From Luteipulveratus halotolerans (GTDB taxonomy: Bacteria > Actinomycetota > Actinomycetes > Actinomycetales > Dermatophilaceae): a DNA stretch of 64,000 nt. Position 1 is the first letter of the stretch. Each line of letters opens with the position of its first letter. Shown piece after piece: positions 24,222-34,236 of this stretch. Location of the stretch: positions 1,674,001-1,738,000 of the forward strand of contig NZ_LAIR01000002.1 of NCBI RefSeq assembly GCF_001247745.1, written 5' to 3'. The notes beneath the pieces were generated by a model. The model worked only from the letters and a program-made list of their open reading frames with translations, had not been told where the DNA came from and did not search any database. The position numbers were made by a program, and so were the translations under genes.

Positions 24222-26105
24222 TCACGGAACCGGCGCGGGCTCCTGCCTCGGATCACGGAACTGGGTCCGGTACAGGTCGGCGTAGAGCCCGCCCGCGGCG
24301 AGCAGGCTCGCGTGGTCACCGCGCTCGACGACCGTGCCCTTGTCGACCACCAGGATCTGATCGGCGTCGCGCACCGTTGACAGACGATGGGCGATCACGA
24401 TCGAGGTGCGTCCGGCGAGAGCGCCGTCCAGGGCCCGCTGCACGGCCGCCTCCGACTCGCTGTCCAGGTGGGCAGTCGCCTCGTCGAGGACCACGACAGA
24501 GGGGTTCTTGAGCAGCAGGCGCGCGATGGCCAGGCGCTGCTTCTCACCGCCGGACGGCCGGTGCCCGCGGTCACCGACCACGGTCTCGACGCCCTCGGGC
24601 AGCGCCTGGATGAGGTCCCACACGTGCGCGGCACGCAGCGCCTGCTCCAGCTCGGCGTCGGTGGCGCCGGGACGGGCGTACTCGAGGTTGGCGCGGATCG
24701 TGTCGTGGAACAGGTGAGCCTCCTGCGAGACGACACCGAGCCTGGAGCGCAGGTCGTCGGACCGGACGTCGCGCACGTCGACCTCGCCGATGCTCACCGA
24801 GCCCTCTGTCGGGTCGTACAGACGCGCAACCAGGCTGGTGATGGTCGTCTTGCCGGCACCGCTCGGGCCGACGAGCGCGACGAGCTGCCCGGGCTCGGCA
24901 CGCAGCGAGACTTCGTGCAGGACGGGCGCCCCGGCCCCACGGTCACTGCCGCTGACCGCCTCCAGCGAGCGCAGTGAGACCTCGTCGGCCGACGGGTAGG
25001 TGAAGCCCACCCGGTCGAGCTCGACCGACAGGGGGCCGTCCGGGAGCGGCTGCGGGTGCTCGGGCTCACCGACGAGCGGCCGCAGGTCGAGGATCTCGAA
25101 GACGCGCTCGAACGACACCAGCGCGGTCATCACGTCGACGCGCACGTTGGACAGCGCGGTGAGCAGTGTGTAGAGCCGGGCCAGAAGCGCGGCGAGCGCG
25201 AGCAGGGTGCCGACGGTGAGCGAGCCGTTGACCGCCATCACACCGCCGAACCCGTAGACCAACGCCGTCGCCACCGACGCCATCAGCGTGAGGCCGACCA
25301 TGAACACCGAACGGTTCAGGGCGATCACGACGCCGATGTCGCGCACCCGACCCGCGCGCTCGGCGTACTCGAGGTCCTCCTGGTCCGGGCGGCCGTACAG
25401 CTTGACCAGGAGCGCTCCCGCGACGTTGAACCGCTCGGACATGCGGGCGCCGAGGTCGGCGTTCTCCTGCATCTGGGAGCGCGCGAGACCGGCGAGCCGG
25501 CGGCCCATGACCCGCGTCGGGATCAGGAACAGCGGCACCAGGACCAACGACATCAACGTCAGCTGCCAGGACAACGCACCCATCGCCACGACGATCACGA
25601 CCAGGGTGACGACGTTGCTGACGACGTTGGAAAGCGTCGAGGTGAACGCCTGCTGGGCTCCGATGACGTCGGAGTTGAGGCGGGTCACCAGCGCACCGGT
25701 CTGGGCCCGGGTGAAGAACGCGATCGGCTGACGCAGCACGTGCGAGAACACCTGACGGCGCAGGTCGAAGATGAGACCTTCCCCGATGCGCGAGGACATC
25801 AGGCGCTCGATGACCGACAGGACCGCGCCCACCACGGCGACGAGTCCGACGAGCAGTGCGAGCCCGACGACGAGGGAGGAGTCGTTGCCGATGATGCCGT
25901 CGTCGACGATCTTCTTCAGCAGCAGCGGGGTCGCGACGACGAGCAGCGCCTCGAGGACCGTCAACGCGAGGAAGGCCGCAATGGTTCGGCGGTACGGCGC
26001 GGCGTACGACAGCACCCGCCGTCCGGTGCCCGGACGCAGCCGCGCGTCCTTGACCGACGCATCGCGCGTCATCGAGCTCATCGCCTGCCAGGCGCCCATC
26101 GACAT
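24222..26105 (-). CDS. ABC exporter half-transporter (MsbA/LmrA type permease-ATPase fusion)
   Basis: 627 aa: a six-helix ABC transmembrane domain (about 30-320) fused to a nucleotide-binding domain. Walker A is GPSGAGKTT near residue 420, the signature is HRPSGGEKQRLAIARLLL, Walker B is VVVLDEATAHLDSESE, and the H-loop is IVIAHRLSTVRDADQ. It probably works as a homodimer exporting lipids or drugs. ATG 26105 has AGGAG at a 6-nt distance. Upstream is a promoter with a SoxR-like operator in a 19-bp spacer (26133-26163), so redox-active compounds may induce it. No partner half-transporter is adjacent. Confidence 0.88.
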   Translation of the reverse strand: MSMGAWQAMSSMTRDASVKDARLRPGTGRRVLSYAAPYRRTIAAFLALTVLEALLVVATPLLLKKIVDDGIIGNDSSLVVGLALLVGLVAVVGAVLSVIERLMSSRIGEGLIFDLRRQVFSHVLRQPIAFFTRAQTGALVTRLNSDVIGAQQAFTSTLSNVVSNVVTLVVIVVAMGALSWQLTLMSLVLVPLFLIPTRVMGRRLAGLARSQMQENADLGARMSERFNVAGALLVKLYGRPDQEDLEYAERAGRVRDIGVVIALNRSVFMVGLTLMASVATALVYGFGGVMAVNGSLTVGTLLALAALLARLYTLLTALSNVRVDVMTALVSFERVFEILDLRPLVGEPEHPQPLPDGPLSVELDRVGFTYPSADEVSLRSLEAVSGSDRGAGAPVLHEVSLRAEPGQLVALVGPSGAGKTTITSLVARLYDPTEGSVSIGEVDVRDVRSDDLRSRLGVVSQEAHLFHDTIRANLEYARPGATDAELEQALRAAHVWDLIQALPEGVETVVGDRGHRPSGGEKQRLAIARLLLKNPSVVVLDEATAHLDSESEAAVQRALDGALAGRTSIVIAHRLSTVRDADQILVVDKGTVVERGDHASLLAAGGLYADLYRTQFRDPRQEPAPVP

Positions 26106-26132
26106 GGGGGTCTCCTCTCGTCAACGGGCTCC

Positions 26133-26163
26133 ACCCTGCTCGCTGAAGTCAACTTCAGGTCAA
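26133..26163 (-). promoter_or_regulatory. MerR/SoxR-type promoter with dyad operator upstream of the ABC exporter
   Basis: Minus strand: -35 TTGACC (26163-26158), a 19-bp spacer, then -10 CAGGGT (26138-26133). A perfect dyad CTGAAGT-CA-ACTTCAG (26143-26158, plus-strand reading) fills the upstream part of the spacer. Spacers of 19-20 bp with the operator between the hexamers are the hallmark of MerR-family activation. The dyad differs from the SoxR box CCTCAAGTTAACTTGAGG, as I recall it, mainly by a symmetric C/G swap in the two arms. Confidence 0.6.
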
Positions 26164-26963
26164 GCGGGCGCATTCCGCCCAGCGAGCATCGCGCTCAGCA
26201 GCCTCGCTTGCGCCGAGCGCTCGGCGTAGTGCTGCTGCTCGGGCGTCGCGCTCTGGGCGAAGCGCAGCAACCGCTTCAGCTCACGGACCGCCTCCGGCGG
26301 GTTGGCCATCACCGCGTCGGCGAGGTCTCGCGCAGCCTCGTCGAGGTCGTCGACGGGCACCTTGAGCGACGCGAGGCCCCAGGCGATGGCCTCGTCCGCC
26401 CCGATCGGACGCCCGGTGGCGCACACCTCGAGGGCCCGGGCATAGCCGACCTGCCGCACCAGGGGCAGGGTCCCCGTGAGGTCCGGCACGAGCCCGAGCG
26501 CGGTCTCACGCATGATCAGCTGCACGTCATCGGCGACCAGGCGCATGTCGCAGGCCAGCGCGAGCTGGAAGCCCGCGCCCACGGCGTGGCCCTGCACGGC
26601 CGCGATCGTGATCGCAGAGACTTCGGACCAGATCGCGAATCCCTTTTGGTACGAAGCGATCTCGTCGGCAATGTCGCCGCGCTCCTGCGCTGCCATGTGA
26701 GCCAGCGACCGCTCGCCCGGCAGCCCGGCACCACCGATCAGGTTGCGGTCGAGACCGGCAGAGAACGTCGGACCGTTGCCACGCACGATGACGACACGCA
26801 CCTCGGGCGGAAGGGTTCGGCCGAGGTGCGCGAGCGCCAGCCACAGGCTCGGCACCTGCGCGTTGCGGCTGCTCGGGTCATCGAGGGTGACGGTCAGCAA
26901 CGGGCCGTCCTGGGCGACCTCGAGTCGCGGGTGCGGACGGGTGGTGCGGCTCGGCTCGGTCAC
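26160..26963 (-). CDS. Enoyl-CoA hydratase/isomerase family protein
   Basis: 267-aa crotonase-fold protein. The oxyanion-hole segments are SAGLDRNLIGG (first, after VVIVRGNGPTFSAGLD) and AAVQGHAVGAGFQLALACDMRL (second). The position of the second catalytic Glu in classical hydratases is TALGLVPDLTGTLPL, which has Leu-Val-Pro-Asp instead of Glu-x-x-x-G, so hydratase activity is uncertain. The syntenic mycobacterial gene is annotated echA12. GTG 26963 lies 7 nt from TAGAGT (26976-26971) and is probably leaderless. Its stop codon overlaps the -35 hexamer of the exporter promoter. Confidence 0.82.
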   Translation of the reverse strand: MTEPSRTTRPHPRLEVAQDGPLLTVTLDDPSSRNAQVPSLWLALAHLGRTLPPEVRVVIVRGNGPTFSAGLDRNLIGGAGLPGERSLAHMAAQERGDIADEIASYQKGFAIWSEVSAITIAAVQGHAVGAGFQLALACDMRLVADDVQLIMRETALGLVPDLTGTLPLVRQVGYARALEVCATGRPIGADEAIAWGLASLKVPVDDLDEAARDLADAVMANPPEAVRELKRLLRFAQSATPEQQHYAERSAQARLLSAMLAGRNAPA

Positions 26964-26970
26964 ACGCGCG

Positions 26971-26976
26971 ACTCTA
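26971..26976 (-). promoter_or_regulatory. Leaderless -10 element of the enoyl-CoA hydratase gene
   Basis: TAGAGT on the minus strand, 7 nt from the GTG start at 26963; no Shine-Dalgarno sequence precedes the gene. Although the ABC-F gene lies upstream in the same direction, this supports a separate transcript. Confidence 0.4.
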
Positions 26977-27002
26977 GCCGTGGCGTACGACGGTGCCCCG
27001 GG

Positions 27003-28597
<1,595 letters not shown>

Positions 28598-28601
<4 letters not shown>

Positions 28602-28684
28602 GCGCGTACTCCTGAGGTCTTGATGAGGTCCGGACAGCAACACGGACGCCGGCCGCACGCGCGGCCCCGGCGTCCGGGGTACAT
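28598..28684 (-). CDS. Leaderless cysteine/arginine-rich leader peptide upstream of the ABC-F gene
   Basis: 28 codons from ATG 28684 to a TGA at 28600-28598 that overlaps the ABC-F GTG. The -10 hexamer TACACT (28696-28691) is exactly 6 nt before the ATG, so a transcript starting there would begin at the start codon. The peptide begins MYPGRRGRACGRRPCCCPD, with codons 15-17 TGT-TGC-TGT. Codons 3-14 form a strong GC hairpin (28643-28676). Poly-cysteine leaderless short ORFs that attenuate downstream genes are known in mycobacteria, and leader peptides commonly control ABC-F resistance genes. The coding claim rests on architecture, not homology. Confidence 0.5.
28643..28676 (-). promoter_or_regulatory. 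Strong hairpin in the ABC-F leader, possible attenuator
   Basis: Arms 28676-28667 and 28652-28643 pair perfectly over 10 bp, with an inner CCGC/GCGG stem separated by a 2-nt bulge. The hairpin lies inside the leader ORF and ends right before its three Cys codons. An alternative pairing exists: CCGGAC at 28677-28672 against GTCCGG at 28635-28630, which would break the main stem. Mutually exclusive structures overlapping a stall site are what an attenuator needs. No U-run follows. Confidence 0.45.
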
Positions 28685-28690
28685 CGCGCT

Positions 28691-28696
28691 AGTGTA
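28691..28696 (-). promoter_or_regulatory. -10 element of the leader-peptide/ABC-F transcript
   Basis: TACACT on the minus strand, 6 nt from ATG 28684. It overlaps TAGTGT on the plus strand (28690-28695), a possible -10 for the divergent metallopeptidase, which would then have a leader of about 60 nt. Confidence 0.45.
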
Positions 28697-28760
28697 CGCA
28701 TCGGTACCCCAGGGGCCCGAATGCGTTTCGCGGCCCAACGCCGACCACGGAGGTCGTCTC

Positions 28761-29732
28761 GTGACGTTCAACGACAACGCAAACCTCGACACCTCGCAGG
28801 TCGAGTCCGGTGGCAGCGGCGGTGGCGGCTTCGGCGGGGGTGGCGGTGGCATCTCGCCCGGCGGCATCGGCGTCGGCGGCATCGGCGGCCTCATCATCAT
28901 GATCCTGATGGTGCTGTTCGGCGGCAACCTCACCGGTGGCACCAGTGGGACCGGCACCGGCACCGGTCAGCAGGGCGGCCTCGGGCAGGACACCTCCCAG
29001 ATCGGCGCCGCCGGCTCGGGTGGTGACCAGGTGGCGAGCTCGATCAGCCAGTGCAAGACCGGCGCCGACGCCAACCGCGACGACACCTGCCGCGTGATCG
29101 GCACCGTCAACAGCGTCCAGAACTTCTGGAACGGCGCACTGCCCAAGTACGGCAAGAGCTACTCGCCCGCCAAGACCGTCCTCTACAGCGGCGCGACCCA
29201 GACCGCGTGCGGCACCGGCAGCTCGCAGATGGGCCCGTTCTACTGCCCGCTCGACCAGAAGGTCTACATCGACGTCTCGTTCTTCTCCGAGCTGTCGAGC
29301 AAGTACGGCGCGGACGGCGGCAACCTGGCCCAGATGTACGTCGTGGCCCACGAGTACGGCCACCACGTCCAGAACATCTTCGGCGTGCTCGACCGCGCGC
29401 AGCAGGACCCGCAGGGCGCCCAGAGCGCGGCGGTCCGCACCGAGCTCCAGGCCGACTGCTACGCCGGCATCTGGGTGCACTTCGCCTCGACGACCAAGGA
29501 CGCCGAGGGCAACATCCTGCTGAAGCAGCCGACCGACCAGGACATCCAGTCGGCGCTGTCGGCCGCGTCTGCGGTCGGTGACGACCGCATCCAGGAGAAG
29601 GCGCAGGGTCGGGTCACCCCGGAGAACTGGACGCACGGATCGTCCGCCCAGCGGCAGAAGTGGTTCATGACCGGCTACCAGAGCGGCGACGTCAACGCCT
29701 GCGACACCTTCAACGCGCAGGACCTCGGCTGA
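28761..29732 (+). CDS. Neutral zinc metallopeptidase (YpfJ family), membrane-anchored
   Basis: 323 aa. A glycine-rich cytosolic N-terminus (GGSGGGGFGGGGGG) is followed by a single hydrophobic helix (IGGLIIMILMVLFGG, about 43-57) and an external domain. The zinc-binding HEYGHH is at residues 197-202; a third ligand is likely in the TELQADCYAGIW region (Glu). Cys residues in the external part could pair. GTG 28761 has GGAGG 7 nt ahead. The family is putatively proteolytic with unknown substrates. A large convergent terminator follows. Confidence 0.87.
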   Translation: MTFNDNANLDTSQVESGGSGGGGFGGGGGGISPGGIGVGGIGGLIIMILMVLFGGNLTGGTSGTGTGTGQQGGLGQDTSQIGAAGSGGDQVASSISQCKTGADANRDDTCRVIGTVNSVQNFWNGALPKYGKSYSPAKTVLYSGATQTACGTGSSQMGPFYCPLDQKVYIDVSFFSELSSKYGADGGNLAQMYVVAHEYGHHVQNIFGVLDRAQQDPQGAQSAAVRTELQADCYAGIWVHFASTTKDAEGNILLKQPTDQDIQSALSAASAVGDDRIQEKAQGRVTPENWTHGSSAQRQKWFMTGYQSGDVNACDTFNAQDLG

Positions 29733-29752
29733 CCAACCGGCTCCGCGAGCCC

Positions 29753-29801
29753 GTACGACGAAGGCTCACCTCCCGCTGCGGGAGGTGAGCCTTCGTCGTA
29801 C
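29753..29801. terminator. Perfect 49-bp palindrome, bidirectional terminator
   Basis: Twenty-four-bp arms match perfectly around a single central T at 29777, between the convergent metallopeptidase and MMPL genes. There is no U-tract, as is common in actinobacteria. The outer arm ends are GTACGACG and CGTCGTAC. Confidence 0.85.
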
Positions 29802-29810
29802 CCCACCTGG

Positions 29811-31925
29811 TCAGTCGACCGGTGCGGGTGCCGGACGGTCGAGGTGCTCGGCGACGGGGGCCTCGTCCGGGACCGTGCTGAGCCGGCCGGGCCACCAGAT
29901 CTTGTTGCCGATGTCGAGGTTGAGCGCGGTCACGAGGACCGCGCGGACCACGATCGTGTCGAGCAGGACACCGAGAGCGACCGCGAACCCGATCTCGGCG
30001 AAGGCCACGACCGGGATCGTGCCGAGCACCCCGAACGTCGCGGCGAGGACGATGCCGGCGGAGGTGATCACACCACCGGTCGCCGCGAGCCCGACGAGTG
30101 CTCCTCTGCGCGTGCCGTGCTGCTGTGCCTCCTCGCGCACACGGGTCATGAGGAAGATGTTGTAGTCGATGCCCAGAGCGACGAGGAAGACGAACACGAA
30201 CAACGGCAACGACGGGTCAGTACCGCCGAATCCGAAGACGTAGTGGAACACCAGGCTCGACAGGCCGAGCGCCGCCGCGAAGGACAGCACCACGGTCGCG
30301 ATCAGGATCACGGGTGCGACGATCGCCCGGAGCAGCAGGGCCAGGACGAGCATGACCACGACCAGGGTCAGCGGGATGATGATCTTGTTGTCGGCACGCG
30401 AGGCGTCCTGGATGTCGAGGGTGGTGGCCGATGTCCCACCGACGACCGCGTCCGCCCCCGGGATCGCGTGCACGGTCGCCCGGATGTCCTTGATCGCGGC
30501 GAACGCCTCATGGCTGTAGGCGTCGTCGTTGAGCGTCGCCTGCACCATCGCCCGGCCGCCGCGGACGACGGGCGGCGCGACGTCGCCGACGTCGGACTTG
30601 GCGCTCAGGGCACTCGCCACCGCATCGGCCTTGTCGGCGTTGACGAAGATGTACGCCGGATCGCCGGCGTTGCTCGCGTAGTGCTTGTCGATCACCTGGG
30701 TCGCGGCGACCGAGGGCACGTCCTTGACGAACACCTCGTCGGTGGTCAGACCCTCGGCATCGAGCCGGAAGAGCCCGAGCGCTGCCAGTGCGAGCAGCGC
30801 CGCGGTGCTCACCCACACCGTGCGCGGACGCTGCTTGATGGCGTTGCCCACCTTCGCCCACAGGCCGGTGGCGGTGGGCTCCGCGCTGCCGTACGCCGGT
30901 CGGCGCGGCCAGAAGATCCAGCGGCCGAAGATGACCAGGAGCGCCGGCAGCAGCGTCAGCATCACCAGCAACGAGAAGATCACGCCGATGGCAGCGACCG
31001 GGCCCAGGCCCTTGGTCGAGTTCATCTCGGCGACCAGCAGGCACAGCATGCCGAGCACGACCGTGGTGCCGCTGGCGAAGATCGCCGGACCCGACCGGTG
31101 CAGGGCCAGCGCCATCGCCTCGTGCCGGTCCTCGTGACGACGCAGCTCCTCGCGGTAGCGGGCGATGAGCAGCAGCGCGTAGTCGGTGCCGGCGCCGACC
31201 ACGAGGACGGTGAGGATGCCGGCGCTCTGCGCGTTGACGGTCAGGCCGGCGTGCTCGGCCAGCAGGTAGATGACCGCCTGCGCGGTCATCAGCGCGACGA
31301 CCGCCGAGAACAGCGGGAGGATCCACAGCACAGGACTGCGGTAGGTCAGCACCAGGATCACGATGACCACACCCAGCGTCGCGAACAGCAGGGTGCCGTC
31401 GATGTCACCGAACGCCTCGGCCTGGTCGGCACCGAAACCGACCGGTCCACCCACGTGCACCGCCATGCCGTTGCTGCCGGTGTCGCCGATCTTCTTCAGC
31501 GCTGCGACCTGGTCCGGCAGGTCGTTCCACCCCGTCGTGGGGTCGATGTGCAACGGCACGAGCACCTGCAGGGCCTGCTTGTCCTGGGACGGGATCGGCC
31601 CGACGACCTTGCCGGACAAACCCTTGGTCTGCCCGAACTTCGCGACGTCTGCAGCCACCTTGGCGGTGTCGGCCGGTGTGATACCGCTGACACGTTCGTA
31701 CACGATGATCGCCGGCATGCTCTCGGCGTCCTGGAACGCCCCGATCTGGTCGAACGCCTTCGTGGACTCCGCGCTCGCGGGCAGCCACGAGCTCGTCTGG
31801 TTGTCCTGGGCGTCGGTGAGCTTGCCGGCGAGCGGCCCCGCCACCACGAAGGCGGCGATCCAGAACGCCGCCACGGCCCACTTGATCTTCTTGCCACACA
31901 CCAGATGTGCGTAGGGACGACTCAT
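29811..31925 (-). CDS. MMPL/RND-family transporter
   Basis: 704-aa membrane protein with the RND-like duplicated layout. A first helix (WAVAAFWIAAFVVAGPLAGKL) is followed by a large external loop, then a five-helix bundle (LLFATLGVVIVILVLTYRSP with the usual YRSP, GAGTDYALLLIARYREEL carrying the proton-relay Asp-Tyr pair). The second half repeats this: second loop, then second bundle with ALGIDYNIFLMTRVREEA. Actinobacterial MMPL proteins export lipids, siderophores or drugs; the substrate cannot be read here. The ATG at 31925 has GGGGAGAAG upstream. It has no linked TetR or MarR regulator. Confidence 0.9.
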   Translation of the reverse strand: MSRPYAHLVCGKKIKWAVAAFWIAAFVVAGPLAGKLTDAQDNQTSSWLPASAESTKAFDQIGAFQDAESMPAIIVYERVSGITPADTAKVAADVAKFGQTKGLSGKVVGPIPSQDKQALQVLVPLHIDPTTGWNDLPDQVAALKKIGDTGSNGMAVHVGGPVGFGADQAEAFGDIDGTLLFATLGVVIVILVLTYRSPVLWILPLFSAVVALMTAQAVIYLLAEHAGLTVNAQSAGILTVLVVGAGTDYALLLIARYREELRRHEDRHEAMALALHRSGPAIFASGTTVVLGMLCLLVAEMNSTKGLGPVAAIGVIFSLLVMLTLLPALLVIFGRWIFWPRRPAYGSAEPTATGLWAKVGNAIKQRPRTVWVSTAALLALAALGLFRLDAEGLTTDEVFVKDVPSVAATQVIDKHYASNAGDPAYIFVNADKADAVASALSAKSDVGDVAPPVVRGGRAMVQATLNDDAYSHEAFAAIKDIRATVHAIPGADAVVGGTSATTLDIQDASRADNKIIIPLTLVVVMLVLALLLRAIVAPVILIATVVLSFAAALGLSSLVFHYVFGFGGTDPSLPLFVFVFLVALGIDYNIFLMTRVREEAQQHGTRRGALVGLAATGGVITSAGIVLAATFGVLGTIPVVAFAEIGFAVALGVLLDTIVVRAVLVTALNLDIGNKIWWPGRLSTVPDEAPVAEHLDRPAPAPVD

Positions 31926-32025
31926 GATCCGCTTCTCCCCGAACGGGCAGGTGCCGACGACCTGCTCTGCGGTTCGAGTGTTACAGCGGGTCCGGTGGCG
32001 GACTACTCCGTTTCTGCTCTTCCAC

Positions 32026-32058
32026 GCACACTGCGGACAGCACCTGTCCGCAGTGTGC
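32026..32058 (-). terminator. Terminator of the suf operon
   Basis: A 15-bp perfect stem (32026-32040 with 32044-32058) and a 3-nt CAC loop, beginning 5 nt after the sufT stop codon. It separates the suf operon from the MMPL promoter region. Confidence 0.85.
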
Positions 32059-32063
32059 CGGAA

Positions 32064-32390
32064 TCACACGTTGAAGCCGAGTGCGCGCAGCTGCTCGCGC
32101 CCGTCGTCGGTGATCTTGTCCGGACCCCACGGCGGCATCCAGACCCAGTTGATGCGGTGGGTGGCCACCAGGCCCTCCAGGGCAGCTGCGGTCTGGTCCT
32201 CGATGACGTCGGTCAGCGGGCACGCAGCGCTGGTCAGGGTCATGTCGAGCACGGCATGCGCGTCGGCGTCGACGGTGATGCCGTAGACGAGGCCGAGGTC
32301 GACCACGTTGATGCCGAGCTCGGGGTCGACCACGTCACGCATGGCCTCCTCGACGTCGGCGACGTTGGGCGGTGTGGCGGTTTCGGTCAT
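32064..32390 (-). CDS. sufT: SufT-like MIP18/PaaD-domain Fe-S assembly factor
   Basis: 108 aa, MIP18 (DUF59) family. The signature EAMRDVVDPELGINVVDLGLVYG covers the conserved DPE-x-G-x-x-VVDLGL-x-Y motif. The conserved cysteine is in SAACPLTDVIED, and the tail WMPPWGPDKITDDGREQLRALGF is typical. These proteins help mature or deliver Fe-S clusters in actinobacteria. The ATG overlaps the sufU stop (ATGA). It is the last gene of the suf operon. Confidence 0.9.
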   Translation of the reverse strand: MTETATPPNVADVEEAMRDVVDPELGINVVDLGLVYGITVDADAHAVLDMTLTSAACPLTDVIEDQTAAALEGLVATHRINWVWMPPWGPDKITDDGREQLRALGFNV

Positions 32391-32881
32391 CGCGGGCTCC
32401 CCACGGGTCGGGCCGGGTCTTCGGCGGAGATGGATGAGATGTCGGCGCCGGCGCGTGCCAGTGCATCGGTGAACGCACTCCAGGACAGCAGCGCGCACTT
32501 GACGCGAGCGGGGTACTGGGCGACTCCGGCGAACGCGACGCCGTCGCCGATCTGCTCCTCGTCGCCGGGGTCCTGGCCCTTGCTCGTGAGCATCGAACGC
32601 ATCGCGGCGAAGGTCTCGAGCGCTTCGCTCACGGGGTGGCCGATGACCTCCTCGGCAAGGACCGACGTCGAGGCGACGGAGATCGAGCAGCCGAGCGCGT
32701 CGTACGACACGTCCTGGACCACAGGCTCACCAGAACCGTTGTCGGACAGGTGAACTCGCAGCGTCACCTCGTCACCGCACGTGGTGTTGACGTGATGGGT
32801 CTCGGCGTCGAACGGGTCGCGCAGACCGGCGTGCTGCGGGCGCTTGGAGTGCTCGAGGATGAGCTCCTGGTAGAGATCCAT
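32387..32881 (-). CDS. sufU: SufU-type Fe-S assembly / sulfur-transfer protein
   Basis: 164 aa. SufU accepts persulfide sulfur from SufS through a zinc-bound cysteine. Hallmarks: YQELILEHSKRPQHAG at the N-terminus and three cysteines in NTTCGDEVTL, ALGCSISVAS and RVKCALLSWSAF. SufU also has the 18-20 residue insert absent from IscU (after the second Cys). The C-terminus has an extra acidic and proline-rich tail. Spacing of one base to sufS indicates co-translation. Confidence 0.93.
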   Translation of the reverse strand: MDLYQELILEHSKRPQHAGLRDPFDAETHHVNTTCGDEVTLRVHLSDNGSGEPVVQDVSYDALGCSISVASTSVLAEEVIGHPVSEALETFAAMRSMLTSKGQDPGDEEQIGDGVAFAGVAQYPARVKCALLSWSAFTDALARAGADISSISAEDPARPVGSPR

Positions 32882-32882
32882 G

Positions 32883-34232
32883 TCAGGCTCCCTTCGCGAT
32901 GCCGAACACCTCGGGCACCCGGTCGAGCGCCTCGAGGAAGGTCTGGATCTCCTCGACGGTGTTGTACGCAGCCACGCTGGCGCGGCTGCTCGCCGTCACC
33001 CGCATCCGGCGGTGCAGCGGCCACGCGCAGTGGTGGCCGGTGCGTACGGCGACGCCCGAGTCGTCGAGGATCTGGCCCACGTCGTGCGGGTGTACTCCGT
33101 CGACCTCGAAAGCGACTGCGCCAGAACGGTTCTCGGCCTTCAGCGGTCCGAGGACGCGTACCCACGGGCGCTCCGCGAGACCGTCGAGCAGCACCTTGAG
33201 CAGCTCGACGTCGTGGGCGCGCACCCGGTCCATGCCGATCGCGTCGAGGTAGTCACAGGCCACGCCGAGGGCGACCGCCTGCGCGACCACCGGCGTACCG
33301 GCCTCGAAGCGCTGCGGGGGCGGGGCGTAGGTCGTGCCCTCCATCCGGACGGTCTCGATCATGGAGCCACCGGTGATGAACGGCGGCATCGCCGCGAGCA
33401 GCTCGGGACGCCCCCACAGGACGCCGATGCCGAGCGGACCGAACATCTTGTGGCCGCTGAACGCGAGGAAGTCGACCCCGAGGTCGGCGACGTCGACCGG
33501 CAGGTGCGGCACCGACTGGCAGGCGTCGAGCACGGTCAGCGCACCGACGGCCTTCGCACGCTCGACGAGTGTGGCGACCGGGTTGATCGTGCCGAGCACG
33601 TTGGAGACGTGCGCGAAGGCGAGCACCTTGGTGTGCTCGTTGACCAGCTCGTCGAGATCGGTCAGGTCGAGACGGCCGTCGTCGGTGAGGCCGATCCAGC
33701 GCAGCGTGGCGCCGGTACGACGCGAGAGCTCCTGCCACGGCACGAGATTGGCGTGATGCTCCATCTCGGTCACGACGATCTCGTCACCCGGGCCGAGGCG
33801 CAGCCGGGCCGCCACCTCGGGGTCGACACCGTCGAGGGCGCCGTCGAAACCGGCGTTGCTGAACGCGTAGGCCACCAGGTTGATCGCCTCGGTGGCGTTC
33901 TTGGTGAAGACGATCTCGTCGGTCTGTGCACCGACGAACCGGGCCACGCGCTCACGCGCGTGCTCGAACTCGTCGGTGGCCTCCTCGGCGAGCTGGTGAG
34001 CACCCCGGTGGACTGCGGCGTTGTGCTGCTCGTAGAAGCGGCGTTCGGCGTCGAGGACGACGGCGGGCTTCTGCGACGTGGCGCCGGAGTCGAGGTAGAC
34101 CAGAGGACGGTCTGCCCGGACCGTACGACGCAGCAGCGGGAAGTCGGCGCGGATGCGCTCGACCTCTGCGGCGCTCAAGGCCCCACCGGACGCGGAACCC
34201 GCGGCCGGTGAGGCGTCGTACGTCGTGGTCAT
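32883..34232 (-). CDS. sufS: Cysteine desulfurase SufS
   Basis: 449-aa PLP enzyme removing sulfur from L-cysteine for Fe-S cluster assembly, class II (SufS). PLP lysine lies in LAFSGHKMFGPLGIGVLWG; the catalytic cysteine is in RTGHHCAWPLHRRM near the C-terminus, on the short SufS-type loop. NATEAINLVAY and EHHANLVPWQ bind the cofactor. ATG 34232 is chosen; the reading from 34307 would run into the sufC coding region. It follows sufC by 4 bp and precedes sufU. Confidence 0.95.
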   Translation of the reverse strand: MTTTYDASPAAGSASGGALSAAEVERIRADFPLLRRTVRADRPLVYLDSGATSQKPAVVLDAERRFYEQHNAAVHRGAHQLAEEATDEFEHARERVARFVGAQTDEIVFTKNATEAINLVAYAFSNAGFDGALDGVDPEVAARLRLGPGDEIVVTEMEHHANLVPWQELSRRTGATLRWIGLTDDGRLDLTDLDELVNEHTKVLAFAHVSNVLGTINPVATLVERAKAVGALTVLDACQSVPHLPVDVADLGVDFLAFSGHKMFGPLGIGVLWGRPELLAAMPPFITGGSMIETVRMEGTTYAPPPQRFEAGTPVVAQAVALGVACDYLDAIGMDRVRAHDVELLKVLLDGLAERPWVRVLGPLKAENRSGAVAFEVDGVHPHDVGQILDDSGVAVRTGHHCAWPLHRRMRVTASSRASVAAYNTVEEIQTFLEALDRVPEVFGIAKGA

Positions 34233-34236
34233 GGGA

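Noticed and set aside
22097..24319. Upstream extension of the moaA frame to a 1077-codon reading
   Set aside because: The extension runs antisense through the SURF1 and YibE/F genes. The MoaA N-terminus and a -10 element fix the start at 22096.
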